Shown: positions 18,907-28,964 of the stretch, piece after piece | Position numbering within the stretch: the stretch's first letter is position 1 | Layout: each line of letters begins with the position of its first letter | Assembly (NCBI GenBank): GCA_030754235.1 | Contig: JASMAS010000051.1 | Span: 1-64,000, forward strand | Direction: 5' to 3' | DNA: 64,000 nucleotides | From: Litorilituus sp. | GTDB lineage: Bacteria; Pseudomonadota; Gammaproteobacteria; Enterobacterales; Alteromonadaceae | Made by a program: the position numbers and the translations under genes | The notes under the pieces: model-generated | Told to the model about the DNA's origin: nothing | Seen by the model: the letters and a program-made list of their open reading frames with translations, nothing else | Database searches by the model: none

Positions 18907-19487
18907 ACCTGCTTCCTTGGCGTGAAGAAGCGCTCAAGGCAAAACAAAAACAATTTTTAACCATATTATCTGCTGCTTGTATTTGTGCCTTTGCATTAAT
19001 TGTTATGATTAATCTGTATTTTCAAGCAAGAGTAGATGGACAAATATCGCGAAATCAATTCTTAAAAAATGAAATCCAACAACTCGATATCCAAATTGCA
19101 GAAATTAAAACCTTGAATGAAAAAAAAGCCGCTCTGCAAAAAAGAATTGATGTGGTTGAACAATTACAGCGTAGTAGAAATGTTGGTACCCAAGTATTAG
19201 ATGAAATTGCAAAAATAATTCCTAACGGCATTTATATTACCCGACTAAGTAAGCAGGGTAATATTATCGAGATCATGGGAAAAAGTGAGTCAAATAACCA
19301 TTTGGCTAATATGATACGCGCCATAGAATTATCAGATTTGTTTACTGATGCAACGCCAGAATCAATAACCTCAGACGATGACTCTCCTAAATTACTAAGT
19401 AACTTTACCATGAAAGTTAAAATCAGAGGTTTGGTAGCTGATGCAGAGGCTAGGCTTGTAATTACATCAAATGGAGCGGGCAAATGA
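18894..19487 (+). CDS. pilN: Type IV pilus assembly protein PilN
   Basis: Bitopic inner-membrane protein of the pilus alignment complex. It begins with the conserved PilM-binding tail INLLPWREE (residues 3-11), then one TM helix (~22-43), a coiled-coil (~45-90) and a ferredoxin-like periplasmic domain. It is 197 aa long, overlaps pilM by 13 bases and pilO by 4 bases (ATGA), and so is translationally coupled to both. Confidence 0.95.
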   Translation: MAYINLLPWREEALKAKQKQFLTILSAACICAFALIVMINLYFQARVDGQISRNQFLKNEIQQLDIQIAEIKTLNEKKAALQKRIDVVEQLQRSRNVGTQVLDEIAKIIPNGIYITRLSKQGNIIEIMGKSESNNHLANMIRAIELSDLFTDATPESITSDDDSPKLLSNFTMKVKIRGLVADAEARLVITSNGAGK

Positions 19488-20080
19488 AATTTGATGCTTC
19501 GCAATTTGAAGACCTAGAATTGGACAATATAGGACAATGGCCACTATCGGCAAAACTGGTGTTAACGATTTTTCTATCTTTTGTTGTCATTGGATTAGGG
19601 TATATTGGTTTAGTGAGTGGTAAAATTAATCAACTGGATCGCGTTGTAGTCCAGGAGCAAACATTAAAAGATTCATATCGCACCAAGTATCATATTGCAG
19701 CCAATTTAGAATTATTTAGAGCGCAAATGAGAGAAGCAGAAGAGGTTTTTGCGAATCAACTGAGAAGCTTGCCTAATAGCCATGAAACACCTGGGTTGCT
19801 TGATGATATTACTTTTATCGGCACAACCAGCGGTCTTGAATTTGTAAAGCTTGAATGGCAACGAGAAATCAGCAAAGAAATATATATAGAGTTGCCTATT
19901 GATATTGAAGTGTATGGCTCTTATCACTCATTTGGTCATTTTGTTAGTAAAATTGCAAGCTTACCTCGTATTGTCACTTTACATGACTTTACTATTGATA
20001 TTAAGGCTATCAATACAGACGTATTAAATTTAAAACTTCAGGCTAAGACATATCGTTATCAAGGAGCTGATGAAAAATGA
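19484..20080 (+). CDS. pilO: Type IV pilus assembly protein PilO
   Basis: Partner of PilN. A short cytoplasmic tail is followed by a TM helix at about residues 24-46 (LVLTIFLSFVVIGLGYIGLV), a coiled-coil, and a periplasmic domain containing LRSLPNSHETPGLLDDITFIGTTSGLEF, a standard PilO stretch. It is 198 aa long, with 4-base overlaps to pilN and pilP. Confidence 0.95.
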   Translation: MKFDASQFEDLELDNIGQWPLSAKLVLTIFLSFVVIGLGYIGLVSGKINQLDRVVVQEQTLKDSYRTKYHIAANLELFRAQMREAEEVFANQLRSLPNSHETPGLLDDITFIGTTSGLEFVKLEWQREISKEIYIELPIDIEVYGSYHSFGHFVSKIASLPRIVTLHDFTIDIKAINTDVLNLKLQAKTYRYQGADEK

Positions 20081-20601
20081 GAATATTGATTTTATTTCTT
20101 TTAGCATTTTTAAGTGCTTGCTTTGATGATACTCGTGATCTTATTGCCCATATGGAACATGTCAAAACGACCACGACTAGTCAAATTGAACCCATTCCTG
20201 AAATTCATCCATTTAATCACTTTGCTTATTCATCATATGACTTACGTAGTCCCTTTGTACTACCTGAGCGAGAAGTTATTCAGCAAAAAATACAGCAAAA
20301 ATCAGGCTGTTTAAGCCCAAATCCTCAACGTCGTAAACAACCGTTAGAAAAATTTTCTCTAAGTGAACTAACCATGCGAGGTACTATGGGGGATGCTGGT
20401 ATTTTATGGGCTTTAGTTGAAGCATCTGATTTGTCATTGCACAGAGTTTCTAAAGGAAGTTATTTGGGGTTATTTAATGGCCGTATTTCACAAGTGAGTG
20501 CAAACCGCGTGAAAGTAATAGAGTTAACACCTGATGGTGCTGGTTGTTGGGTGGAGCGAGAAACGGTTATAACAATGACCAAAACAAAGTCAGAAGGGTA
20601 A
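20077..20601 (+). CDS. pilP: Type IV pilus lipoprotein PilP
   Basis: Periplasmic lipoprotein that connects PilN/PilO to the PilQ secretin. The N-terminus is a lipoprotein signal with lipobox LSAC, placing the lipidated Cys at position 15. It is followed by a flexible proline-containing linker, the short DLRSPF motif and a beta-domain (LSELTMRGTMG, LHRVSKGSYLGLFNGRIS). The 174-aa length is typical. It starts inside the pilO stop and is followed after 11 bases by pilQ. Confidence 0.94.
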   Translation: MRILILFLLAFLSACFDDTRDLIAHMEHVKTTTTSQIEPIPEIHPFNHFAYSSYDLRSPFVLPEREVIQQKIQQKSGCLSPNPQRRKQPLEKFSLSELTMRGTMGDAGILWALVEASDLSLHRVSKGSYLGLFNGRISQVSANRVKVIELTPDGAGCWVERETVITMTKTKSEG

Positions 20602-20612
20602 AGGGAATAATA

Positions 20613-22700
20613 ATGCTATTGAATAAAATGAAAAATTATAAAATCTTTACTGACATTGTTACTATACATTCACTTTGCTTAGTTAGTCTATTGTTGTTAT
20701 TGCTTTGTATTATTGTCAATAAAGTCAATGCCGAGCAAATGGATAGCGGTAAGTTGTTAGGTATTTCTTATAATACTATTCAAGCTGATCAGATTGAGTT
20801 GGTATTTGAATTCTCTCAAGAAATATCTGCATTACCAGCAGTACAAACATCAATGAATCCAGCTTATGTAGAAATTAACTTTTCTGCGGGCACCTTCAAT
20901 AAAAATATACAAGAAACACTTATTAACCATGCCGGTATCACTAATATTACAGTAGATGATAATAGCGGTAACGTTGTTGCCTTAATTAACTTAGAAAAGC
21001 TTTCAGTATTTGATGTTGCAATAGACAAAAAACAGTTTTATATCACTTTTAATCATGGTCAATCAGCCGAGGTTGTTGAGAAATTAAAGCCAGTGGGCAA
21101 GCAATTTATTAATCAAATAGAATCACTTGATTTTAGGTTGGGGGTAAACCATTCCGCTGAAGTCTTAGTTTATTTAGAAGAAAACATGGTGGCTGTTGAT
21201 GTTAACGATAAATTGGGTAAAGTGAATGTGGAGTTTCATAATACTGAAATTATTGACGATTTACTGTATAAATTAGATGTTACTGATTTTGGTAGCATTG
21301 TTACAAGCATTGAAACATTTAAAGAGGGGCGTAATGCTCGTTTAGTGGTTGATGTGGATACCCATTTTACCTTTGCACATACCCAAGCAGGTAATTTATT
21401 TGTTTTAACCATCACCGAAAAAGAAAAAAAGCCTCCGGGCTATTTAGGTGATCACGAAGACTTTACAGGTCGTGCAATATCGCTTAACTTCCAAGATATA
21501 CCTGTTAGGACGGTATTACAAATTATTGCCGATTATAACGAATTTAACTTAATCACTAGTGATACCGTAACGGGTAATATAACTTTGCGTTTAGATGGTG
21601 TGCCTTGGGATCAGGCCCTTGATATTATCTTAAAAGTAAAAGGCCTTGATAAGAGAATGCGCGGTAATATCTTAATGGTGGCGCCTAGTGATGAGTTGGC
21701 TGCTCGTGAAGCAAAAAACTTACAAGCTCAACAACAAGTTGAAGAGTTAGCTCCGCTTTATTCCGAGTATGTACAAATAAATTACGCTAAAGCGGGGAAA
21801 TTTGCTGAATTAATTAAAAATGAAGACACGAGTATTCTTTCACCCCGTGGCAGTGTTTCTGTTGATGAGCGAACAAATACCTTACTCATTCGTGATACCA
21901 CGAAAAGTATTGAAGATATTAAACGTATGGTGACTATGTTAGATATCCCTGTTCGTCAGGTGATTATTGAAGCTCGAATGGTTACGGTTACCGATAATAT
22001 CAATGAAGAATTAGGTATCCGCTGGGGAGTTACCGATACTGACGGTGAGTACTCTACAGCTGGTTCATTAGCCGGTGTTGACTCTGCTGGTGGAGGAAAT
22101 GTTCCTAGCCTGTCCGATCGACTTAATGTCAATTTACCTGTGGTTAATCCGGCAGGTGCATTAGCTTTTCAAGTAGCACGCTTAGCTGATGGCACCATTC
22201 TTGACCTTGAATTGAGTGCGATGGAAAAAGAAAATAAAGGTGAAATCATTGCTAGTCCTCGTATTACAACAGCCAATCAAAAAGAGGCGTACATTGAACA
22301 GGGGGTGGAAATACCTTACCAAGAAGCCGCCTCTAGTGGAGCAACATCAACACAATTTAAAAAAGCAGTATTAAGTTTAACGGTAACACCTCATATCACG
22401 CCAGATAACAAAATAATCCTAGATCTTGTGGTAACACAAGATACCGTTTCAGATGTACAAAGTGGTACAGCTCCTGCAATTGATACACAACGTATTGGTA
22501 CGCAAGTGTTAGTGAATAATGGTGAGACGATAGTCTTAGGTGGTATATATCAACAGTCCATAATAAGCACTGTCTCTAAAGTTCCCATTCTTGGTGATAT
22601 TCCCTATTTCGGCTGGTTATTTAGAAATACCAATCAATTTAATGAGAAAAAAGAGCTACTGGTTTTTGTTACCCCGCGCATAGTAACTGAGCACTTTTAG
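20613..22700 (+). CDS. pilQ: Type IV pilus secretin PilQ
   Basis: Forms the outer-membrane pore through which the pilus passes. A signal/anchor region (~residues 20-41) is followed by AMIN-type domains, an STN domain (SLNFQDIPVRTVLQIIADYNEFN), a secretin N0/N1 region (VSVDERTNTLLIRDT) and the secretin core (VIIEARMVTVTDNINEELGIRWG, IASPRITTANQKEAYIEQG, VPILGDIPYFGWLFRN). I chose ATG 20613 because AAAGGGA lies just upstream and it follows the pilP stop. Longer in-frame starts would overlap pilP without a ribosome-binding site. The length is then 695 aa. Confidence 0.95.
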   Translation: MLLNKMKNYKIFTDIVTIHSLCLVSLLLLLLCIIVNKVNAEQMDSGKLLGISYNTIQADQIELVFEFSQEISALPAVQTSMNPAYVEINFSAGTFNKNIQETLINHAGITNITVDDNSGNVVALINLEKLSVFDVAIDKKQFYITFNHGQSAEVVEKLKPVGKQFINQIESLDFRLGVNHSAEVLVYLEENMVAVDVNDKLGKVNVEFHNTEIIDDLLYKLDVTDFGSIVTSIETFKEGRNARLVVDVDTHFTFAHTQAGNLFVLTITEKEKKPPGYLGDHEDFTGRAISLNFQDIPVRTVLQIIADYNEFNLITSDTVTGNITLRLDGVPWDQALDIILKVKGLDKRMRGNILMVAPSDELAAREAKNLQAQQQVEELAPLYSEYVQINYAKAGKFAELIKNEDTSILSPRGSVSVDERTNTLLIRDTTKSIEDIKRMVTMLDIPVRQVIIEARMVTVTDNINEELGIRWGVTDTDGEYSTAGSLAGVDSAGGGNVPSLSDRLNVNLPVVNPAGALAFQVARLADGTILDLELSAMEKENKGEIIASPRITTANQKEAYIEQGVEIPYQEAASSGATSTQFKKAVLSLTVTPHITPDNKIILDLVVTQDTVSDVQSGTAPAIDTQRIGTQVLVNNGETIVLGGIYQQSIISTVSKVPILGDIPYFGWLFRNTNQFNEKKELLVFVTPRIVTEHF

Positions 22701-22762
22701 CTTAAATCATTAGTATATTAGTTAGTAAGTAAGCTTTTTACCCTACTTACTGGTAATGATGC

Positions 22763-22792
22763 TTGCAATCTGACCCCAACAATTGCGATAAT
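22763..22792 (+). promoter_or_regulatory. Candidate sigma-70 promoter for aroK-aroB
   Basis: TTGCAA (22763-22768) and GATAAT (22787-22792) are separated by 18 bases, about 110 bases before the aroK start. An 8-bp inverted repeat (AGTAAGTA at 22724-22731, TACTTACT at 22744-22751) just upstream could weakly end the pilQ transcript. This is pattern recognition only. Confidence 0.4.
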
Positions 22793-22901
22793 TACGCCCT
22801 TGAAATTTCCGAGGGAGACCTCTATAGCGTTAAAGGGTGGTAGCTATTGCTTTAAAACCCCTTTAATAAGACCCGTAACAAACGAGTATAAAGTAAATCT
22901 A

Positions 22902-23420
22902 ATGGCAGAAAAAAGAAATATCTTCCTGATTGGCCCTATGGGCGCAGGTAAAAGCACTATTGGCCGAGAGCTTGCTGACAGGCTACATCTTGAGTTTTTT
23001 GATTCTGATCAAGAAATTGAGCGTCGTACTGGCGCAGACATTGCTTGGGTTTTTGATCTTGAAGGTGAAGAAGGCTTTCGTAAAAGAGAAGAAACTGTTA
23101 TTGAAGATTTAAGTGAAAAACAAGGTATTGTTTTAGCCACTGGCGGTGGTTCAGTAATTAGCGCACAAGTTAGAAATCGCTTATCTGCGCGCGGTATTGT
23201 TGTTTACCTTGAAACAACAATTGATAAGCAAGTAGCACGTACTCAGCGAGATCGACGTCGTCCATTACTGCAAACTAAAGAAGAGCCACGTACAGTGCTA
23301 GAAAATTTAGCCTTAGAGCGCAATCCGCTCTATGAAGAAATTGCTGACGTTGTGATTAAAACTGACGATCAAAGTGCTAAAGTTGTGGCTCATAAAATTA
23401 TTGAGCGTTTAGACTTTTAA
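22902..23420 (+). CDS. aroK: Shikimate kinase I (AroK)
   Basis: Phosphorylates shikimate to shikimate 3-phosphate with ATP in chorismate synthesis. The P-loop GPMGAGKST is at residues 11-19. The shikimate-binding region [15 protein letters not shown], the lid [13 protein letters not shown]-like segment and ATGGGSV are all present. The start at 22902 gives MAEKRNIF, the usual AroK N-terminus, and 172 aa, close to the 173 of E. coli. An upstream in-frame TTG at 22800 would add 34 unrelated residues. aroB follows after 29 bases. Confidence 0.96.
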   Translation: MAEKRNIFLIGPMGAGKSTIGRELADRLHLEFFDSDQEIERRTGADIAWVFDLEGEEGFRKREETVIEDLSEKQGIVLATGGGSVISAQVRNRLSARGIVVYLETTIDKQVARTQRDRRRPLLQTKEEPRTVLENLALERNPLYEEIADVVIKTDDQSAKVVAHKIIERLDF

Positions 23421-23449
23421 TTAATACCTCAAAATAGTAGTGATCTATC

Positions 23450-24514
23450 ATGCCAACACTTCAGCTAGAGTTAGGTGAGCGCAGTTACCCTATTTATATT
23501 GATTCAGGTCTATTGACTAATATAGATCTGCTGACAAAGCATATTCGTGCTAAACGAGTATGTATTATAACCAATACAGTTGTCGCTCCTTTATACCTTG
23601 AAGAAATTAAAGCTAAATTATCCGATTATGAACTGGATGAGGTGATTTTGCCTGATGGTGAAGCCGAAAAAAGTTTAGCTAATTTTGAACGTATTATGTC
23701 ACATTTGTTAGCAAATGAGCATGGGCGAGATACCACCTTAATCGCTTTAGGTGGCGGCGTTATCGGTGATATGACAGGTTTTGCCGCGGCGTGTTATCAA
23801 CGCGGTGTCGATTTTATACAAATACCTACCACAGTACTTTCACAAGTAGACTCATCGGTTGGCGGAAAAACAGCGGTTAACCACCCTTTAGGTAAAAATA
23901 TGATAGGGGCATTCTATCAACCTAAAGCCGTTATTATCGATATTAATACTTTAACAACACTGCCTGTAAGAGAGTTTAATGCTGGCATAGCCGAAGTAAT
24001 CAAATACGGTATTTTAGGCGACAAAGAGTTCTTTTGTTGGCTTGAAAATAATATTACGGCAATTCAACAAGGTGATGAAGCTATATTAGCAACCATGATT
24101 GAAAAATGTTGCCAGTGTAAGGCTGATATTGTTTCTAACGATGAAACAGAGTCGGGCGTTCGTGCTTTACTTAATTTAGGTCATACTTTTGGACACGCAA
24201 TAGAAGCTGAACAAGGTTATGGAAATTGGCTTCATGGCGAAGCTGTGGCTGCTGGCATGGTACTTGCTTCTAAGTTAGCAGTAGTAATGGATTTGCTTGA
24301 AGTGTCAGAACTTTGTCGAATAGAATCACTCATTAAAGCATTTGATTTACCTTTGTTAGCACCTGAAAATATGGGCTTAGATGAATTTGTTCGTCATATG
24401 CGACGAGACAAAAAAAATATTGGTGGTAAATTACGCTTTATTATACCTACCAGTATTGGTAATTCAGAAATTCGTGATGATGTTACAGTGAAAATGCTTC
24501 AGCAAATTCTATAA
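23450..24514 (+). CDS. aroB: 3-dehydroquinate synthase (AroB)
   Basis: Converts DAHP to 3-dehydroquinate, the second shikimate-pathway step, using NAD+ and a divalent metal. The signatures are clear: [46 protein letters not shown], and the metal-binding [14 protein letters not shown] with a later HGEAVAAGM. The length of 354 aa is slightly below E. coli's 362. It is co-transcribed with aroK. Confidence 0.97.
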   Translation: MPTLQLELGERSYPIYIDSGLLTNIDLLTKHIRAKRVCIITNTVVAPLYLEEIKAKLSDYELDEVILPDGEAEKSLANFERIMSHLLANEHGRDTTLIALGGGVIGDMTGFAAACYQRGVDFIQIPTTVLSQVDSSVGGKTAVNHPLGKNMIGAFYQPKAVIIDINTLTTLPVREFNAGIAEVIKYGILGDKEFFCWLENNITAIQQGDEAILATMIEKCCQCKADIVSNDETESGVRALLNLGHTFGHAIEAEQGYGNWLHGEAVAAGMVLASKLAVVMDLLEVSELCRIESLIKAFDLPLLAPENMGLDEFVRHMRRDKKNIGGKLRFIIPTSIGNSEIRDDVTVKMLQQIL

Positions 24515-24570
24515 CCGTTTTGGACTCGCTTAAATTCTAGGTGAGTTGAGCTTTATAGAAAGGGCTGACT

Positions 24571-25920
24571 ATGTCTGTTTCAGCAAATCAACAAATAAAT
24601 CATAGCATTAAATTAAGTGTAGCCACCACCAATGATCAGCAAGCCGTAACACCAATCAGTGTGACGGCTCGTATTGATTATATTTTACGCTTCTCAAAGC
24701 AAGCTGTTTTAGTGGTAGGTGACAATGCAAGTACTTATACTCAGTTAGCCCGTCAATATTTAGCTACCTTAAGTCAACCTCCTTCAACGCAAAAGTTAAC
24801 CACGAATACAGTACAAGATGAGAATATTGCCTTTGTGGTAGCATCTAATCAATTAAATGATATTCAAATGCGTTGTCGTTTAATTGAACAGCTTTTTGCT
24901 AATACACTATTTGATCCAGAGCAGTCGCTAGCGGTAAGCATTCTTCGCTTAGCTAAGCAACATAACGGTGTGGTTACCATTGTGATAGAGCATGCACATG
25001 CCTTATCTTTACAGCTCAAATATGAGCTTTGTCAACTGGTCGACATTGCCAATAAAACAAAAATTAAGATAAATGTGGTGCTGTTTGGGCAAGAACATGC
25101 CGCCCAAGAAATATCACAAAATAGGCGTATATTTGATAAAAAAATTAGCATAATTGACGCTAATTCAGGACAGGTTATAGCAATAGATCATGCCAGATTT
25201 GCTAATTCAGCGCCTATATTAACCGCTAAAGTCTTATTTCGTATTGGTTTAATTACCATTATGAGTGTGATTGTTTTGTTTTCGTCATGGTTTTTCTTAA
25301 CTGAGCATGAAAATTTAACTTTAACCCATTTGTTTCCGGATAAGGTCATGAAACATCAAGTAGGTAAGACTGAGCCTCAAGTGCAGGAAATGGTTACAAT
25401 ACCCCCAAATGCGCACAAAGCTTTAGCTTCAACTGATGATATCTATTTAGCTTTATTAGATAAAACCCTACCTAATCCCCCCCCTGTTGAAGCAAAGTCG
25501 GCTCAAAGAGCAGACATTTTACAAGCTTTAGTATTGTCAGAGCAGAAGAGCATTGCTCCTATAAAAGCAGAGGTTAGCAAGAAAGAAATAAAAAATGAAA
25601 CTGATGTAACCTTACCTATTGTGTTAAATGAGCAATATTATTTAGATAACAAGCAAGGCGGCTATGTCATACAAATAGCGGGTTTTTCAGATCTAACCGT
25701 TTTAGCTAATTTCATTCAAGAATATAAAAACCTAAAATATTTTAGTTATCAAAAAAGTCTACATGAGCAAAAATTTATTGTGTTAACTAGTCAAGTTTTC
25801 ACTAACAAAGCAAAGGCAAAAGCAGCCTTAAGTCAATTGCCAAAAGCCATACAGCAGCGCGGTGCGTTTTTAAAATCAGTTTCAATAATTAAACGTGAAA
25901 TAAATACCGTTAAAGGCTAA
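24571..25920 (+). CDS. damX: DamX-like SPOR-domain cell-division protein
   Basis: Probable division-site protein that binds denuded peptidoglycan through its SPOR domain. The N-terminal ~215 residues resemble an AAA/ExeA-like ATPase region without an obvious Walker A motif. One TM helix follows (~226-247), then a variable periplasmic linker and a C-terminal SPOR domain starting near residue 362 (GGYVIQIAGFSDLTVLANFIQEY). The position between aroB and dam matches damX in enterics and vibrios. Naming rests on synteny plus the SPOR domain, since the N-terminal half is divergent. Confidence 0.85.
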   Translation: MSVSANQQINHSIKLSVATTNDQQAVTPISVTARIDYILRFSKQAVLVVGDNASTYTQLARQYLATLSQPPSTQKLTTNTVQDENIAFVVASNQLNDIQMRCRLIEQLFANTLFDPEQSLAVSILRLAKQHNGVVTIVIEHAHALSLQLKYELCQLVDIANKTKIKINVVLFGQEHAAQEISQNRRIFDKKISIIDANSGQVIAIDHARFANSAPILTAKVLFRIGLITIMSVIVLFSSWFFLTEHENLTLTHLFPDKVMKHQVGKTEPQVQEMVTIPPNAHKALASTDDIYLALLDKTLPNPPPVEAKSAQRADILQALVLSEQKSIAPIKAEVSKKEIKNETDVTLPIVLNEQYYLDNKQGGYVIQIAGFSDLTVLANFIQEYKNLKYFSYQKSLHEQKFIVLTSQVFTNKAKAKAALSQLPKAIQQRGAFLKSVSIIKREINTVKG

Positions 25921-25986
25921 TTCAAGCTACAATCCGCCCTTGTAAATTAATGTGTAGTTTCAGTAAGAGCTGATATAAGCGACAGT

Positions 25987-26805
25987 ATGAGTAAGAAAAA
26001 TCGTGCTTTTTTAAAATGGGCTGGTGGTAAGTATGGATTAAGTGATGTTATCGCTAAAATGCTACCTAAAGGTGATTGTTTAATAGAACCTTTTGTTGGT
26101 GCTGGTTCTGTTTTTCTTAATACGGATTACTCCCGCTATGTGCTTAATGATATAAATAAAGATCTCATTAATCTTTATCAAATATTGCAAGTCAAGCCAG
26201 ACACTTTTATTCATGATGCTAGAAAATTTTTTAGTGCTGAAAATAACGAAAGTGATACATACTATCAATTAAGGAAAGAGTTCAATGAGAGTAAAGATCG
26301 TTACTTTCGTTCCTTAATTTTTTTATATATGAATCGTCACGGTTATAATGGTTTGTGCCGTTATAATAAGTCAGGTGGCTATAATGTACCTTTTGGAAAA
26401 TATAAACGTCCTTACTTTCCAGAAGCAGAATTGAATTTTTTTGCTGCTAAAGCAGAAAAAGCAACGTTTGTCTGTGAAGGGTATCGAGACACTTTTGCTC
26501 GAGCAAAAGATTCTGATGTTATTTACTGTGACCCACCTTATGTGCCGTTGAGTAAAACGGCAAGTTTCACAAGTTATGCTGGTAACGGCTTTGGTTTAGA
26601 TGAACAAGCAGATTTAGCGAATGTTGCAGAAGAAGTGTCTAGTGAAAAATCTACCCCTGTGCTTATTTCAAACCATGACACCATCTGGACACGTAAAATA
26701 TATCAATACGCCAGTAAAACTAAATCAATTAAAGTGGCTAGAACAATAAGTCAAACGGCAACTAAGCGCAAAAAGGTAGCGGAATTATTAGTGTTGTATA
26801 AATAA
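25987..26805 (+). CDS. dam: DNA adenine methylase (Dam, GATC)
   Basis: Methylates adenine in GATC, serving mismatch repair and replication timing. The SAM-binding motif FLKWAGGKYGL is at residues 8-18, and the catalytic motif DPPY is at 182-185. NRHGYNGLCRYNKSGGYNVPFG is typical of this alpha-class methylase. The length of 272 aa is normal. It follows damX by 66 bases, in the conserved order. Confidence 0.97.
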   Translation: MSKKNRAFLKWAGGKYGLSDVIAKMLPKGDCLIEPFVGAGSVFLNTDYSRYVLNDINKDLINLYQILQVKPDTFIHDARKFFSAENNESDTYYQLRKEFNESKDRYFRSLIFLYMNRHGYNGLCRYNKSGGYNVPFGKYKRPYFPEAELNFFAAKAEKATFVCEGYRDTFARAKDSDVIYCDPPYVPLSKTASFTSYAGNGFGLDEQADLANVAEEVSSEKSTPVLISNHDTIWTRKIYQYASKTKSIKVARTISQTATKRKKVAELLVLYK

Positions 26806-26875
26806 GCTGACTCATTCATTGATCTCTTGAGTATCAATCATTATTATCAGATTTTAGTGGTTACATTAGAGTGTT

Positions 26876-27163
26876 TTATTTAAGAAAGCTATAATGTAAC
26901 AGTTCAACTAAGTCTAAAAAATGAAAGTGGGCTGATTTACTATCACTTGATAGCCATGCCCACCAGCTTTTATTAGACATATATGTTGCATGGCAAGGAT
27001 GGTTGTGGTGGCTGATAGGCAAGTTTGACTCTACTACCATACATGAATTAAGTAAGTTTGCTTGTCTATCGTTAGCACTTTTCTCAAGAGAATAGGCTGC
27101 TGTGATGGTGAGCATTGTTGCAAGGGAAAAAGCTGTGAGTTTTGTCATGATCCTTTTTGACAT
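26876..27163 (-). CDS. Small secreted protein of unknown function
   Basis: A 95-aa protein with an N-terminal signal sequence (TKLTAFSLATMLTITAAYS) and a C-terminal part rich in aromatics and histidine (SWWAWLSSDSKSAHFHFLDLVELLHY). Two cysteines could form a disulfide. ATG 27163 is preceded by AAGGA at good spacing, which supports translation; a second ATG 15 bases inside is possible. I have a weak impression of similar uncharacterised proteins in other Alteromonadales, but no function is known to me. It is convergent with dam. Confidence 0.6.
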   Translation of the reverse strand: MSKRIMTKLTAFSLATMLTITAAYSLEKSANDRQANLLNSCMVVESNLPISHHNHPCHATYMSNKSWWAWLSSDSKSAHFHFLDLVELLHYSFLK

Positions 27164-27254
27164 GGATAGTTCCTTGGGGTAAAAAATAAGATAGCGTTAG
27201 TTCGTTGCAGTATAACCAATCAACGCTATATTGTCAGCCTTTAGCCTTGCTTTA

Positions 27255-27926
27255 TTATAAGTCAATATCAACTGAGTACGATACGTAAACTTTAAGGTCG
27301 CCAGCACCGCCATCTAAATCCGTTTTTGATGCCCCAAACGTAAAGCCTGATTTTGAAAGACTTACACCGTAGTCAACAGATTCATCAGCTAACCAATCAC
27401 CCGTATATGAACCAAGATGCAACGCAAGTTCTGCTTCATTACTAAGTGCAATAGCGTAATCTGCAGTTGCATAAATGGTATCGCCTGCATCAGCACCTTC
27501 TCCTGAGGTTAATACCGCAACACCTAATGTTAAAGTATCGAAAGAAACACTACCGTATACTTCTGAAAAACCAGCATCTCCAGAAGTTTCATCAGGGTAA
27601 GCAAAGTAGATAAAGCCAACATCATAAGAGATACCATCACTAATATCTCCACCAAAGCCACCATAAAAGTCTAATTCATAGGTCATACCATCAGCCCAAT
27701 CAGCAGTTGAAGCCCATGTGCCAACATAAAACCCAGAATCACTGGCATAATCTATGCCGCCAGATATGGCTGCTTTACCACCTGTTTGCTCTAAACCACG
27801 CCATAGGTAATTAGACGTTGCCGCTACATTTGCGCTCAGACCTTCAACCGCTGCAGCTTGTGTTGATACAATAGCAGTACTGGCTATAAGTGAGGTAAGT
27901 GCGATATTTAATAGAGTTTTTTTCAT
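27255..27926 (-). CDS. TorF-family putative outer-membrane porin (Gcw_chp)
   Basis: Predicted 223-aa beta-barrel of the TorF/Gcw_chp family, whose function is largely unsettled. A signal peptide ends near residue 26 (STQAAA). The family pattern LSANVAATSNYLWRGLEQT opens the mature protein, with GGIDYASDSGFYVGTWAST after it and a final strand LKVYVSYSVDIDL. It stands alone on the minus strand, divergent from rpe. Confidence 0.85.
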   Translation of the reverse strand: MKKTLLNIALTSLIASTAIVSTQAAAVEGLSANVAATSNYLWRGLEQTGGKAAISGGIDYASDSGFYVGTWASTADWADGMTYELDFYGGFGGDISDGISYDVGFIYFAYPDETSGDAGFSEVYGSVSFDTLTLGVAVLTSGEGADAGDTIYATADYAIALSNEAELALHLGSYTGDWLADESVDYGVSLSKSGFTFGASKTDLDGGAGDLKVYVSYSVDIDL

Positions 27927-28234
27927 ACTAATTCTCGGTAAGTTATTAAAAATTGTAAGTCTATTATTAATATAGCAAAGAAAGTGCCTTTGTGTTGTTT
28001 GAGTGGCTAATTAATATAAAAGTCAATATAAACAGATGGTTGCTAGTCTATGTTTCTGCCCTGACGCTTGATAAATATTTTTGATTTGCTCTAAAGTGGT
28101 GCGCTTTTGTAAACATTGTGCCAATGGTGTGCACCTAAAGTGAAACTGGTTAGCGTTGTGAGAATGACACTTTATTCGCATTTAATAGTGGCTTGGGTAT
28201 AATACGGAATAATTTTTTTTAGAGAGCAAAAGTT
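27927..28234. other. Divergent intergenic region between the TorF-like gene and rpe
   Basis: Holds the promoter proposed for rpe at 28175-28203. No small gene or RNA could be recognised in the remainder. Confidence 0.4.
28175..28203 (+). promoter_or_regulatory. Candidate sigma-70 promoter for rpe
   Basis: A perfect -10 box TATAAT (28198-28203) stands 17 bases after TTCGCA (28175-28180, four of six matches to TTGACA). It is 31 bases before the rpe start codon. Confidence 0.55.
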
Positions 28235-28912
28235 ATGCCGTCGTTTTTAATTGCCCCTTCTATTTTATCTGCAGATTTTGCTCGTTTAGGTGATGATGTT
28301 GCCAACGTATTATCTGCTGGTGCCGATGTTGTGCACTTTGATGTTATGGATAATCATTTTGTTCCTAACCTCACTTTCGGCCCTATGGTGTGCAAGTCAT
28401 TACGTGATTATGGCATTACCGCACCTATTGATGTGCATTTAATGGTAAAGCCGGTAGATAGTTTAATTCCTGAGTTTGCTAAAGCAGGTGCTAATATCAT
28501 AACTTTTCACCCTGAAGGGAGTGACCATATTGATCGCACTCTACAGTTAATAAGAGATCATGGCTGTAAAGCTGGTTTGGCATTAAACCCTGCAACCCCT
28601 TTACATTGTTTAGATTTTGTTATGGATAAATTGGATGTGATTTTATTAATGTCGGTAAATCCTGGTTTTGGTGGGCAGTCTTTTATTCCTTCAACATTGG
28701 ATAAATTACGCTTAGTTAAAGAAAAAATTAAGCTAAGTGGTCGTGATATTCGTTTAGAAGTTGATGGTGGTGTTAAAGCCAGTAATATTGCTGAAATCGC
28801 TCAAGCTGGCGCTGATATGTTTGTGGCTGGCTCTGCTATTTTTTCTCAACCAGACTATAAAGTGGCTATAGATGAAATGCGTGGACAATTAGCGAAAGTT
28901 TACGTTAGTTAA
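28235..28912 (+). CDS. rpe: Ribulose-phosphate 3-epimerase (Rpe)
   Basis: Interconverts ribulose 5-phosphate and xylulose 5-phosphate in the pentose phosphate pathway. The TIM-barrel signatures are present: [17 protein letters not shown] at the start, [17 protein letters not shown] with the metal ligands, [26 protein letters not shown] and [11 protein letters not shown]. The 225-aa length is standard. It is probably transcribed with trpS, which follows after 52 bases; gph, usually between them, is absent. Confidence 0.97.
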   Translation: MPSFLIAPSILSADFARLGDDVANVLSAGADVVHFDVMDNHFVPNLTFGPMVCKSLRDYGITAPIDVHLMVKPVDSLIPEFAKAGANIITFHPEGSDHIDRTLQLIRDHGCKAGLALNPATPLHCLDFVMDKLDVILLMSVNPGFGGQSFIPSTLDKLRLVKEKIKLSGRDIRLEVDGGVKASNIAEIAQAGADMFVAGSAIFSQPDYKVAIDEMRGQLAKVYVS

Positions 28913-28964
28913 TCAAAAAATTAAAAATAATCTTAAGGTAAGAAACACCTTTTAAAGGAAAGAT

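Noticed and set aside
20544-20612. Longer PilQ N-terminus overlapping pilP
   Set aside because: The extra residues are antiparallel to no known domain, while ATG 20613 has AAAGGGA upstream.
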